Shown one piece after another: positions 8,972-18,239 of a stretch of 64,000 nt of DNA (within the stretch, counting starts at the first letter, position 1; each line of letters opens with the position of its first letter). The translations under genes and the position numbers were made by a program. The stretch covers positions 372,001-436,000 of the forward strand of contig NZ_CP117880.1 of assembly GCF_028736175.1 (NCBI RefSeq). The letters are read 5' to 3'. This DNA is from Sphingobacterium oryzagri. GTDB taxonomy: Bacteria > Bacteroidota > Bacteroidia > Sphingobacteriales > Sphingobacteriaceae. The notes beneath the pieces are model-generated. The model was not told the origin of the DNA. It was given only the letters and a program-made list of their open reading frames with translations, and ran no database searches.

Positions 8972-11900
8972 TGTGTCGAAAGCTGCTGCTGTTTCTCTTA
9001 TGTTGTTGTTTATCTGTTTTTTTTGCCCAAGCGCAATCGGTAAGGCGCACGCTAAACCTGAATGAAGATTGGTCTACCGTGCTAGATGAAGAGGATAGTA
9101 CACGCTACGACGGATTTGAAAAATCCACCTTTCAGGAAGATAAGCAGCGCTGGAAAAACGTACAAGTGCCGCACAATTGGGATGCTTATGCTGGCTACCG
9201 CCGCCTGGCACACGGAAATCTGCATGGCTATGCCTGGTACAGAAAATCATTTTCGGTGAAAGAAAAGGCGAAACACAAGCGCTTCTATTTATTCTTTGAA
9301 GGCGTCGGATCGTACGCTCATATCTGGCTTAACGGAAAGCCGGTAGGTTACCACGCTGGCGGACGAACCACGTTTACCATCGATGTCACGCAAGCGATCT
9401 TTACAGACGGTCGTGCTAATATATTAGCCGTTCGGGCAGACCATCCTGCCGGTATTCGCGATCTGCCCTGGGTAGATGGTGGCTGCTCTTCGGAACGTGG
9501 TTTTTCCGAAGGATCACAACCGCTCGGTATTTTTCGTCCGGTGCAGTTGGTCATCAAAAGTGATATTCATATTACGCCTTTCGGCGTTCATTACTGGAAT
9601 GATGAATCGGCAACGGCCAAACGCGCGGACATCCATCAAACGGTAGAGATACAAAACACGTCTGCTAAAAATCAAACATTACGTATCGAAACTCGAATAG
9701 CTGATGTCGATGGAAAAACCGTAGCCTCCAGCGCCGATGCTGCGGTGCTGGAAGCGGGAAGGACAAGCGAGATTGGTTTAAAGACGCTAAAGCTTACCGA
9801 TCTGCAATTATGGTCTCCAGAAAAAGCCTACCTCTACACGATAGAAACCAGTATTCGCGCAAATGGAAAATTGCTGGATGTTGTTCGCACACCTTATGGT
9901 GTACGCTCCATCAGCTGGCCGAAAGGGCTGCGACCAAACGGCACAAATCAACTGTTTGTCAACGGAAAACCGGTATTTATTCATGGAATTGCGGAGTACG
10001 AACATAAATTGGGCGGTTCTCATGCATTTCATGCGGCAGAAATCAGTGCGCGTGTGCGAGATATGAAAGCAATGGGTTTTAATTCTTTTCGTGATGCGCA
10101 TCAGCCACATAACCTACGCTACAATCAATATTGGGATGAAAACGGTATCTTACTGTGGACGCAGATGGCCGCACACATTTGGTTTGATACGCCGGAGTTT
10201 CGGTCAAATTTTAAACAATTATTGCGTGATTGGGTGAAAGAACGACGCAACAGTCCCTCGGTATTTCTGTGGGGCATTGAGAACGAAAGTACACTGCCCG
10301 AGGCGTTTGCCAACGAATGTATGGATATTATCCGATCATTAGATCCAACGGCTTCTATTCAACGATTAGTTACAACATGTAATGGCGGCAGCGGCACGGA
10401 CTGGGATGTTCCGCAAAATTGGACAGGCACCTATGGTGGTGATCATCACAGCTACGGCGAAGATTTAAAAAAGCAGTTGCTCGTAGGCGAATATGGCGCC
10501 TGGCGAACGCTGGAATTGCATACCGAAGCGCCATACTTACCGAATCATTCGGTGTATAGTGAAGATCGATTTACAGAAATTCTGGAAACCAAATTGCGGC
10601 TTGCCGACTCGGTAAAACAGGAAACGATCGGGCATTACCTCTGGCTGTGGAACTCCCACGATAATCCTGGTAGGGTACAAGGAGGAGAAGGTTTTCGAGA
10701 CATCGATAAGGTCGGTCCGGTGAATTACAAAGGATTGTTGACACCTTGGGGCGAGCCTACCGACGCTTATTACATGTATCGTGCGCATTACGGCGATAAA
10801 GCGAACCCGATGATTTATATCGCATCGCATACCTGGCCTAATCGCTGGTTAAATCCCGGATTAAAAGATGACATTCGTATCTATTCCAACTGTGATGAAG
10901 TGGAGCTGTTTAACGATGTCGGTTCGCTGTCGCTGGGCAAACAGCAACATCCCGGTTTTGGAAAACCCTTTGTGTTCAACGCTGTGCCTATTCAATACAA
11001 TGTGCTCTATGCCGAAGGAAAAAAAGACGGAAAAGTAGTCGCTCGTGATACCATTGTACTGCATCATTTACCAAAAAGTCCGAATTTTGAGCGACTGATT
11101 GATCGGAACGCTACGCTGCTACAGGCCGATCCTAACGCGGAATATCTTTTTCGCGTCAATTGCGGCGGACCAACCTATACCGATAGTTTTGGCCAACAGT
11201 GGCTGGCCGATCAAAGTTTGGATACCGTTGCTTCATGGGGTTCTTACTCCTGGGCTGATCAATACAATATACCCTCGGCTTTTGCTAGCCAACGCCGTAC
11301 ATTCGATCCAATAAAAGGAACAGCCGACTGGCCTTTGTTTCAAACTTTTCGGTACGGCTTAGATCAGTTGGGTTATCGCTTTAACGTACCGGATGGTACA
11401 TACCGCGTCGAACTTTATTTTTCAGAACCGTGGCTGGGCGCAGCTGGTATTGTCGATGCCACTGCTATGCGGCTATTTGATGTGGCCATCAACGGAAAAA
11501 CGGTCGAGAAAAATTTAGATATCTGGAAGGCTGTAGGGCACGATCACGCGCTAAAGCGTGTGTATGAACTGCAGATTGTTGGTGGAAAACTGGCTATTAA
11601 TTTTCCAAAAGTGGAAGCAGGGCAGGCCATTATTCAGGCCATTGCTATTGCGCGTTTGCAAAGTAAGACTGCTGCACACACCAGCGCGATAAAACCGCGA
11701 ATTAATGATGTGCGCGGCGAGGTCGCCGATTTACAGTCGTGGATGGACATCGGGCAGGTGTACGACTCGGATAAGAACTTATCTTTTTACCAATTGCCGG
11801 GTTTCTTGTATGGAGCGAATTTTTTTCGAACGACAAAAAGTGAAGTTACCGTCGGTTTTGATAAGTCGACCAGCGTTTATGCCCTTACAACGCAACCGCT

Positions 11901-12456
11901 GGATAATATGGAATTTACGGGAGATTCTGTACTGAATAATCAGGGAACTATTTTCCGAGTGTATCGTCGCGTGCTAGCTAAAGGAGTGGATTTTCATTTG
12001 CCGACGAAAAAAGCACACCTTTTTGCTTTTCAAGAGCAGGGCGCTTTACAGCCGGCTTATGATCTGAAGCCGGTAGAAAGCTACAAAGCCCATACGATGA
12101 AAACCGTTGATGGGATGGAAAAGGTGAATTTTCTGAAGCAAGAGCGTTTGCTTTTTGATAAAGATGATGGTTCCGTAGCGTTTGAGATTCATGTTGGTGT
12201 AGCTGATGTTTACTCGTTAACGCTAAAATATCACCACGCCTTCCCGAAAAGTCGTACAGCGAGTATTGCGCTGGAAATGCTGGACGGGACGGTTTTAAAA
12301 CCTGCCGAGAACTTAGCGCTTGAAACCACGCGTGCGGGAAAATGGAACTATGTAACCAGCAATACGGGCACGATGATCAATGCAGGTTCATACCGCGTTA
12401 TCGTTCGCGGAGTAAATGCCAAAGGTGTTTATATCGATGCGCTGGATGTGCAGTAG
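8971..12456 (+). CDS. GH2 family glycoside hydrolase with C-terminal malectin-like domain
   Basis: This is a 1161-residue exported enzyme with a signal peptide ending at AQA near residue 21. GH2 sugar-binding, immunoglobulin-like and TIM-barrel domains span about 25-650. The acid/base Glu lies in LWGIENES near 436, and the likely nucleophile Glu is in GEYGAW near 506. A malectin-type beta-sandwich follows at about 690-880 (FRVNCGG, YRVELYFSEPW and VAINGKTV), then a further C-terminal beta-rich domain. GH2 covers beta-galactosidase, beta-glucuronidase, beta-mannosidase and others; the exact substrate cannot be read here. It is the last gene of the first operon and overlaps the GH95 stop by 1 bp. 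No hairpin terminator is visible after it. Confidence 0.85.
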   Translation: MCRKLLLFLLCCCLSVFFAQAQSVRRTLNLNEDWSTVLDEEDSTRYDGFEKSTFQEDKQRWKNVQVPHNWDAYAGYRRLAHGNLHGYAWYRKSFSVKEKAKHKRFYLFFEGVGSYAHIWLNGKPVGYHAGGRTTFTIDVTQAIFTDGRANILAVRADHPAGIRDLPWVDGGCSSERGFSEGSQPLGIFRPVQLVIKSDIHITPFGVHYWNDESATAKRADIHQTVEIQNTSAKNQTLRIETRIADVDGKTVASSADAAVLEAGRTSEIGLKTLKLTDLQLWSPEKAYLYTIETSIRANGKLLDVVRTPYGVRSISWPKGLRPNGTNQLFVNGKPVFIHGIAEYEHKLGGSHAFHAAEISARVRDMKAMGFNSFRDAHQPHNLRYNQYWDENGILLWTQMAAHIWFDTPEFRSNFKQLLRDWVKERRNSPSVFLWGIENESTLPEAFANECMDIIRSLDPTASIQRLVTTCNGGSGTDWDVPQNWTGTYGGDHHSYGEDLKKQLLVGEYGAWRTLELHTEAPYLPNHSVYSEDRFTEILETKLRLADSVKQETIGHYLWLWNSHDNPGRVQGGEGFRDIDKVGPVNYKGLLTPWGEPTDAYYMYRAHYGDKANPMIYIASHTWPNRWLNPGLKDDIRIYSNCDEVELFNDVGSLSLGKQQHPGFGKPFVFNAVPIQYNVLYAEGKKDGKVVARDTIVLHHLPKSPNFERLIDRNATLLQADPNAEYLFRVNCGGPTYTDSFGQQWLADQSLDTVASWGSYSWADQYNIPSAFASQRRTFDPIKGTADWPLFQTFRYGLDQLGYRFNVPDGTYRVELYFSEPWLGAAGIVDATAMRLFDVAINGKTVEKNLDIWKAVGHDHALKRVYELQIVGGKLAINFPKVEAGQAIIQAIAIARLQSKTAAHTSAIKPRINDVRGEVADLQSWMDIGQVYDSDKNLSFYQLPGFLYGANFFRTTKSEVTVGFDKSTSVYALTTQPLDNMEFTGDSVLNNQGTIFRVYRRVLAKGVDFHLPTKKAHLFAFQEQGALQPAYDLKPVESYKAHTMKTVDGMEKVNFLKQERLLFDKDDGSVAFEIHVGVADVYSLTLKYHHAFPKSRTASIALEMLDGTVLKPAENLALETTRAGKWNYVTSNTGTMINAGSYRVIVRGVNAKGVYIDALDVQ

Positions 12457-12458
12457 GG

Positions 12459-12577
12459 AATTAAAAATTAAAAATTAAAAAGTAAAAAGTCAAAAGTGAA
12501 AAGCGACAAGTGAAAATTCAAAAGTGACAAGTCAAAATAAAAAAGTAAAAATTAAAAAGTGAAAAGTCAAAAGTTGA
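12459..12577. repeat. Degenerate AT-rich short-repeat tract
   Basis: About 120 bp is built from imperfect repeats of AAAAAGT, AAAAGTGA and AATTAAAA units, all running the same way, between the convergent ends of the GH2 and araC genes. It has no spacer/repeat regularity and no open frame. The rest of the gap (12578-12664) shows nothing recognisable. The tract probably arose by replication slippage. No rho-independent terminator is seen for either flanking gene. Confidence 0.8.
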
Positions 12578-12664
12578 GATTCCAAAAACTGAAATATTAA
12601 ACGTGTGCTAAGCTTCTTGTTTGATTGTGCATGCGCAGCAGGCAAGGTGAGCTATTAGCCCCCA

Positions 12665-13540
12665 TCAATTTCGGCTTAAATAGCGTTTTTTGTACTCCAA
12701 CGGTGTCAATCCCATGACCTTTTTAAAATGGCGGTAAAAGTTAGATACATTATTAAAGCCGCACTCAAAACAGATCACTTCGGTAGGTAGTTTATTTTCG
12801 ACTAGTAAACGGCAAGCATGGCTGATACGAATTTCCACAAGGAAATCGTAGTAAGTTTTGCGCGTCATGGTCTTAAAATAACGGCAGAAAGACGTGATGC
12901 TGAGGTTTGCAATATTGGCTACTTCTTCCAACGTGATATCTTCTTTGTAATGCGCATGCGTATAATTGAAAATATTGTTCAGGCGAATATTATCCGCTTC
13001 ATTCGATTGGTGAAAGGTGGTTTGCGTTTTCACAATGGTTTCACATTCCTCGCTTTCTGCAATGATTTTCAAAATTTGCAGGAGAGAAATCACCTTTCCG
13101 AATCCGGTCTCGTTCACGCAGTCTTGCATCAACTGGCCCACGCGTTGCTTCGTTTCGCCTTTAATAATTAGTCCACTTTTAGCTTTTTCGAATAGTTTGG
13201 GTAGAAGATACGATTCCGGGAGTTGCAACAATTGTTTCCCTAAACAATCGGGTAAAAATTGCAGTACGATAGCTTCAATATTGTATTCGGGATTGTTTTG
13301 GAAATACTCATCCTTGCAGCGCCATGCGTGAGAAAGTTTTTCTCCCACTAGGATAATTTCGCCAGGGCCGAAGCTACTGATATTATCCCCAATAAAGCGC
13401 ACACCCTCGCCGCGTATGGTATAGTGCAATTCTAGTTCTTCGTGATAATGCCATACGTTGCCAAAATTAGGCATCACATCGTGTCTAGCGGAAAACGAAC
13501 TTTCCAATTTAGCAGGAAGTTTTCTATACAAAGGTTTCAT
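12665..13540 (-). CDS. AraC-family transcriptional regulator
   Basis: This 291-residue protein has no signal peptide. The N-terminal half (about 20-110) looks like a cupin sensor domain: HEELELHYTIRGEGVRFIGD and GPGEIILV. The C-terminal 100 residues form a double helix-turn-helix of the AraC type, with ITLEEVANIANLS for the first HTH and VICFECGFNNVSNFYRHFKK for the second. It is the only regulator in the window and the only clear reverse-strand gene. AraC proteins commonly bind direct half-sites two helical turns apart, which is close to the spacing in the shared operator found upstream of five forward units. It is therefore a candidate activator of the whole region. A hybrid two-component regulator encoded outside the window would bind in a similar way. 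Confidence 0.93.
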   Translation of the reverse strand: MKPLYRKLPAKLESSFSARHDVMPNFGNVWHYHEELELHYTIRGEGVRFIGDNISSFGPGEIILVGEKLSHAWRCKDEYFQNNPEYNIEAIVLQFLPDCLGKQLLQLPESYLLPKLFEKAKSGLIIKGETKQRVGQLMQDCVNETGFGKVISLLQILKIIAESEECETIVKTQTTFHQSNEADNIRLNNIFNYTHAHYKEDITLEEVANIANLSITSFCRYFKTMTRKTYYDFLVEIRISHACRLLVENKLPTEVICFECGFNNVSNFYRHFKKVMGLTPLEYKKRYLSRN

Positions 13541-13620
13541 AGTTTCGAAAGCGTTGTCTGAAAAAGGTTTACAATTTTATATATCGGTTCGCTAATATAC
13601 ATTTTTATTCATTAGTTCAT

Positions 13621-13656
13621 GTCAATATCTCATAACGAATGGATAATGTTACAGAG
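13621..13656 (+). promoter_or_regulatory. Degenerate sixth copy of the shared operator
   Basis: GTCAATATCTCATAACGAAT followed by GGATAATG matches the shared element at 9 of its 12 invariant positions and is strongest in the second half. No -7-like box lies 57 bp downstream. It sits 81 bp upstream of the araC start codon and 270 bp upstream of operator B. It could be an autoregulatory site for araC or an accessory upstream site. The rest of 13541-13890 shows no other recognisable element. Confidence 0.35.
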
Positions 13657-13890
13657 CGGGCCTCCCTGTGCCTAAATGTGTTATAACACCGGAATGATCG
13701 ATTGCAGAATAGGGATGTTTCTTTTATTATCGATTTCTTTAGAAATTATCAAAATTCAATCTTTAGTCATTTATAAGAATTTTGTAGTAATTTATCTTGA
13801 CGGTGTATTGCTAGCAACGCGAGCGTAACGATCAGGCAATTGGCAAGATTTGCATGAAAGCATCGTATCTATTGTATATAGCCAATCCAT

Positions 13891-13955
13891 GCTAATATTT
13901 TATAATAAGTGGATAATTGTACATATTATTGCCGGATTAATATTACGTTAATTTG
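13891..13955 (+). promoter_or_regulatory. Promoter B: shared operator plus -7 box
   Basis: The element starts with GCTAATAT at 13891 and has its second half GGATAATT at 13911-13918. TAAT lies at positions 3 and 24, a 21-bp direct-repeat spacing. The -7-like box TTAATTTG lies at 13948-13955, exactly 57 bp from the first base of the element. It drives the DUF3826-SusC-SusD unit with a predicted leader of about 245 nt. In that leader (13963-14209) I see no convincing structure or reading frame. Confidence 0.7.
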
Positions 13956-14209
13956 AATCAGCAATTATACGTGGTTTATGCTACGCAGACTTGTGTTTGA
14001 TGTGATGCATCGTCAAATTGGCTATTTTTTAAGACATATTTTATTGCTTTAAAGTCGCTATTTCTGTCAAGCTATCATGCTACATGTTGTCTATATCGTT
14101 GACTTGATAATTGCTGCCAACATATAAATCGCTGAACGAATACAAGAACAATAGGAGCTATAATCTCCGCCATTATAAATCATTTGTAAAATAAATAACC
14201 ATCTGTGCC

Positions 14210-14872
14210 ATGAAAACGAAGATGAACATATGCTTAGTGCTGGGTTTGCTATGTATGCTAAAATCCACCTTTGCCCAATCCGACCGCGAAAAATATCTCC
14301 AGGTTATTACCGAACGCTCCGATAAAATCATTGCCCAACTAGCGATTGCAGATTCTACGACGTATAAGCAGGTACGCGCAGTTGTCGTGCAGCAATATGA
14401 TGATATCAATAGTCATCACGAAGCGCGGGAAGCCAAGATCAAAGCGGTGAAGGAAAAATACGCCGGACAAAAGAAAACCTTGGATGCAAAACGCGCCGGG
14501 CTGGAAAAGAAAGAAGACCGTGCACTTGAAAAAATGCACGCACAATTTTTAAATAAGCTTCAGCCGCTACTGAAAGCGCCGCAAATCGAACAGATCAAAG
14601 ACGGCATGACTTACGGCGTTCTTCCGCTTACTTATCAAGCTTATCAGGATATGATTCCAGAGCTTAAGGTGGAACAGAAGCAAAAGATTCTGACCTACCT
14701 TACCGAGGCACGCGAACGCGCGATGGATCAACCGGGTTCGCGAGAAAAGCATCAGGTTTTCGGAAAATTTAAAGGCCGTATAAACAATTATCTATCTGCC
14801 GAAGGCTATGATCTGAAAGAGGAAGGAAAACGATGGGAAGAGCGAAAAGCCAAAAGACAGGCTGGCGGCTAG
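14210..14872 (+). CDS. DUF3826-like exported protein
   Basis: This is a 220-residue protein with a signal peptide ending at FAQ near residue 22. The mature part is mostly charged alpha-helix, with a likely coiled-coil stretch at about 75-120 rich in Lys, Glu and Ala. The sequence resembles the DUF3826 family, small exported proteins found in Bacteroidota polysaccharide loci, whose function is not established. It is the first gene behind promoter B, 101 bp before the SusC gene, so it is probably co-transcribed with the SusC/SusD pair. No catalytic motif is visible. A structural or chaperone-like role in the periplasm is possible but not shown by the sequence. Confidence 0.7.
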   Translation: MKTKMNICLVLGLLCMLKSTFAQSDREKYLQVITERSDKIIAQLAIADSTTYKQVRAVVVQQYDDINSHHEAREAKIKAVKEKYAGQKKTLDAKRAGLEKKEDRALEKMHAQFLNKLQPLLKAPQIEQIKDGMTYGVLPLTYQAYQDMIPELKVEQKQKILTYLTEARERAMDQPGSREKHQVFGKFKGRINNYLSAEGYDLKEEGKRWEERKAKRQAGG

Positions 14873-14973
14873 TTCGTAGATTTTCCCGCTACACCAAACC
14901 TTATTTGACGCCAGAAGCTAATCAACAACGAAATTTTTAACGCTGCAAACCTATTTTTTTAAGCGAGTAAACC

Positions 14974-17900
14974 ATGAATTTTAAGACAATATACAAGAAC
15001 AAACTTCTTTGGCGAAGTGTAGGAATGCTTTGTACCTTCCTCATTTTTCTACCCCTAGCAGGTGTGTTCGGCTCCAATCGTTCCGTATATGCAAGCATAG
15101 CGCGAAATACATTATTTATCAACATTACAGGTAAGATTTTAGACGCCGGCGGAAAGCCGGTCATCGGTGCTACGGTAGTCATTAAAGGAACTAATACAAG
15201 CACACAAACAGATGAAGCTGGTGTTTTTCGCCTGAATGCGCCGCCCGGTAGCGAAATATTAGTAATCAGCTACGTTGGTTTTAAAACACAAGAAGTAGCA
15301 ATCAATGGTCGAACCGCGGTAGACGTCAAGCTGGAAACTACCGATGCCATTGATGAGGTCGTTGTCGTAGGATATGGCACGCAAAAGAAAGAACATTTAA
15401 CGGGCGCTATCCAAACGATCAAGTCTGAAGAAATTCAAGATATTCCCGTAACCAATGTAGGCGCAGCTTTGCGCGGTCGCCTGGTTGGTGTTGGCGTTAG
15501 CGGCGGTATAAATAGACCGGGACAACCGGCAACCATCAATATCAGAAATGCCTATACAGTTTCTAAAGATGGCGGCACCACACAGCCGCTTTACGTGATT
15601 GATGGCGTGATTCAGGTTACTTCACAAGGTGTTCCGGATAATACATTTTTTAACAGCCTTGTTCCCTCTGAAATCGAAACGATCACTTTTGTCAAAGATG
15701 CAGCGGCCGCAGTATATGGCTCGCGAGGTGCAAATGGTGTCGTGATCGTGACGACCAAACGCGGCCAATCCGGTGAGCCGCGCATTAGCTATTCTGGTTC
15801 GTTCGCGCTCAACGATGAGTCGTACCGTCCAAAGATGCTGAGCGCCTACGATTTTGGGCGGTATATGAACATCATGAATGGTCCTTATGGCGCCGCGCTT
15901 CCGAATGAAGAAAACAACTTCTTTTCAGCGGATGAGCTGGAACATTTTAAAACTATAGACCACGATTGGCTTGATGCCGCATGGTCGCCTTCGCACCTCA
16001 CACAGCACGCTTTAAACGCCAGCGGAGGAACGGAAAAAGCAACTTATTTTGCCGGAGTTTCCTACCAGGAACAAAATGGTAATTTGAGTACGGTAGACTA
16101 TTCGCGGTGGAATTTCCGGGCAGGCGCTGATGTAAAAGTTTCCAATTCGTTGAAAGCTGGCATTCAGGTTTCTGGTAATTATGCCAATAACATCAAGACG
16201 TATAACAAGATTTCCGGCGAGAATGACGATAACGATTACCGAACCCTCGTGTCTAAACCGCGCTATGTACCGATGTATGTAGACGGTTATCCGGTGCGCG
16301 GGCCGGGTGCCAACGATTTATCACAATACCATTTTTTCGAAATAGAAAAATACAACAATACGTCCAACCGTAAAGGGCAGGCTATGACGGTTAACTTCTT
16401 TGCCGAATATCAGGTTCCTTACGTGGAAGGTCTGAGTGCACGATTTACTTACGGTAGAAATTTTGAAAGCAGCAATACCCAACGCATCGGTGGTCGTTAT
16501 GATCTCTACACGTTTGATATGCTAGGTGAAAACAACCACATTTATGATGGCGCGGAGATGATTGGGTCGGTAAATGTAAAAAACGATGATCGGATATCGT
16601 TTATCAATACCAACGGCCGTTCGGAACAAATGAACTTCAACCTGAACTACAATCGTACGTTTGGCAAACACGAATTTACGGGTTTGTTTAGTGTAGAGCG
16701 GGCCGAATCCGAATCGGGGCAAGAAAATGTGATGCGCGATCAACCGCTGCAAAATAATAACGGCCAGTTTAATACGGCTTTTGGAGAAGTGTCGGGCACG
16801 ACCTTTGCCTACGAGTCTGGCTCGCTAGGTTATATTGGTCGCTTAAATTATGCCTACGATGATAAATACCTGGTAGAGTTACTTTACCGATCAGATGCAT
16901 CCACACGTTTTGCACCAGAGAATTATTGGGGAAATTTCTATTCCACATCGGTGGGCTGGGTGCTTTCCAGAGAAAACTTCTTTAAAGCAGATTGGGTAAA
17001 TTTTCTGAAAGTACGGTACTCCTATGGTAAGTTGGGCACGGATGATACCAGAGCCTGGAATTGGCGTCAACGGTACACCTTTCAAAACGGAAAAGGTGCC
17101 GTATTCGGGGGAAATGATCCTGCCAGTACCGGTTTACGTATGGAAGCCTCGCCAAATAGAAACGCTCGCTGGAGCGACCATTTTAAGCAGAATTTCGGGG
17201 TCGATGCAAATTTCTTAAACAACCGACTATCCGTGAACGCTGATGGATATTACAACCGCGGCAGAAACTTGTTGATGGAACTCACGGCCAACGTACCTGT
17301 ATCGGTGGGCGGCACGATAGCTTCAGAAAACTTCGGCGCTATTGATACTTACGGAATTGAGCTAACAACAGGCTGGAATGACCAAATCGGAAAAGACTTC
17401 CGTTATGGCATCAACCTGCGTTTCAGCTGGAGCGATAATAAAGTTTTGAAAGGCAACTTCAATGAGCAGGATATCTTGTTGCCGTGGAATCCACAACCTG
17501 GAAAATCCAGTGACAATGGCATGTGGGGACTTGATTACCTGGGCATGTTTCGTAATCAGCAGGAAATCGATGCATACGTCAACACGTACAATATTCAAGA
17601 AGTATACGGCGTACGTGCAGAAAATCTGCAACCGGGCATGCTGTATTATCGCGATGTGCGTGGCACGCTGCAGGCGGATGGCACCTTCTCTGGTCCAGAC
17701 GGAATTATTGATGATAACGATCAGATTTTGTTAGGGAAACGAAGAGACAGTCATTTTGGCCTCGGAACCACGATCAATTTAGGTTATAAAGGCATCAACT
17801 TGTCTATGGTGATCAGCGGTTCCTTTGGCGGTTGGGCAGAGCACGACAGCAATGCGCGCAAGAAGTTAAACAACAACATCAATCGGGTATTCGAAAATAT

Positions 17901-18228
17901 GCCTGCATTTTGGTCTGATATTTATGATCCGGAGCTTAATCCAGGCGGTCAATATCCAAATCCACATTGGGAAGATATCAATTTAAGTCCTACCTCTACT
18001 TTCTGGCAGGTCAACTCGTTTCGTATGGCTATGCAAAGTGCGACGTTAAGCTATACGTTGCCCACGCGTATCACGGATTACGCAAACATCAGCAATGCGC
18101 GTATTGTTTTTTCCGCCATGAATCCGGTTACTTTCTATAATCCTTTTAACTATCGCGATGCTTACACATCCTTTGATGTGTATCCGAACTTGAGAACTTA
18201 CTCTCTTGGTCTGAATCTTACTTTTTAA
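14974..18228 (+). CDS. SusC-type TonB-dependent outer-membrane receptor (first pair)
   Basis: This 1084-residue outer-membrane importer has an N-terminal hydrophobic export segment (about 14-42). A carboxypeptidase-D-like beta-sandwich follows at about 47-130 (GKILDAGGKPVIGATVVIKG). The SusC/RagA linker DEVVVVGYGTQKKE is near 130. A plug domain (TNVGAALRGRLVGV, PLYVIDGV, AAVYGSRGANGVVIVTTKRG) precedes a C-terminal beta-barrel ending in LGLNLTF, with a terminal aromatic as expected for the insertion signal. SusC proteins import oligosaccharides bound by their SusD lid, using TonB energy. The SusD partner follows directly. The transported oligosaccharide is inferred to be pectic from the neighbours. 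Confidence 0.97.
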   Translation: MNFKTIYKNKLLWRSVGMLCTFLIFLPLAGVFGSNRSVYASIARNTLFINITGKILDAGGKPVIGATVVIKGTNTSTQTDEAGVFRLNAPPGSEILVISYVGFKTQEVAINGRTAVDVKLETTDAIDEVVVVGYGTQKKEHLTGAIQTIKSEEIQDIPVTNVGAALRGRLVGVGVSGGINRPGQPATINIRNAYTVSKDGGTTQPLYVIDGVIQVTSQGVPDNTFFNSLVPSEIETITFVKDAAAAVYGSRGANGVVIVTTKRGQSGEPRISYSGSFALNDESYRPKMLSAYDFGRYMNIMNGPYGAALPNEENNFFSADELEHFKTIDHDWLDAAWSPSHLTQHALNASGGTEKATYFAGVSYQEQNGNLSTVDYSRWNFRAGADVKVSNSLKAGIQVSGNYANNIKTYNKISGENDDNDYRTLVSKPRYVPMYVDGYPVRGPGANDLSQYHFFEIEKYNNTSNRKGQAMTVNFFAEYQVPYVEGLSARFTYGRNFESSNTQRIGGRYDLYTFDMLGENNHIYDGAEMIGSVNVKNDDRISFINTNGRSEQMNFNLNYNRTFGKHEFTGLFSVERAESESGQENVMRDQPLQNNNGQFNTAFGEVSGTTFAYESGSLGYIGRLNYAYDDKYLVELLYRSDASTRFAPENYWGNFYSTSVGWVLSRENFFKADWVNFLKVRYSYGKLGTDDTRAWNWRQRYTFQNGKGAVFGGNDPASTGLRMEASPNRNARWSDHFKQNFGVDANFLNNRLSVNADGYYNRGRNLLMELTANVPVSVGGTIASENFGAIDTYGIELTTGWNDQIGKDFRYGINLRFSWSDNKVLKGNFNEQDILLPWNPQPGKSSDNGMWGLDYLGMFRNQQEIDAYVNTYNIQEVYGVRAENLQPGMLYYRDVRGTLQADGTFSGPDGIIDDNDQILLGKRRDSHFGLGTTINLGYKGINLSMVISGSFGGWAEHDSNARKKLNNNINRVFENMPAFWSDIYDPELNPGGQYPNPHWEDINLSPTSTFWQVNSFRMAMQSATLSYTLPTRITDYANISNARIVFSAMNPVTFYNPFNYRDAYTSFDVYPNLRTYSLGLNLTF

Positions 18229-18239
18229 TGCTTGTTACC

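Noticed and set aside
12459..12577. Possible CRISPR-like array in the AT-rich repeat
   Set aside because: The units are only 6-9 bp, imperfect and without unique spacers, and no cas gene is present.
13591..13620. GCTAATATACATTTTTATTC upstream of araC as another operator copy
   Set aside because: Only the first eight bases match. The second half-site is missing and there is no box at the fixed distance.
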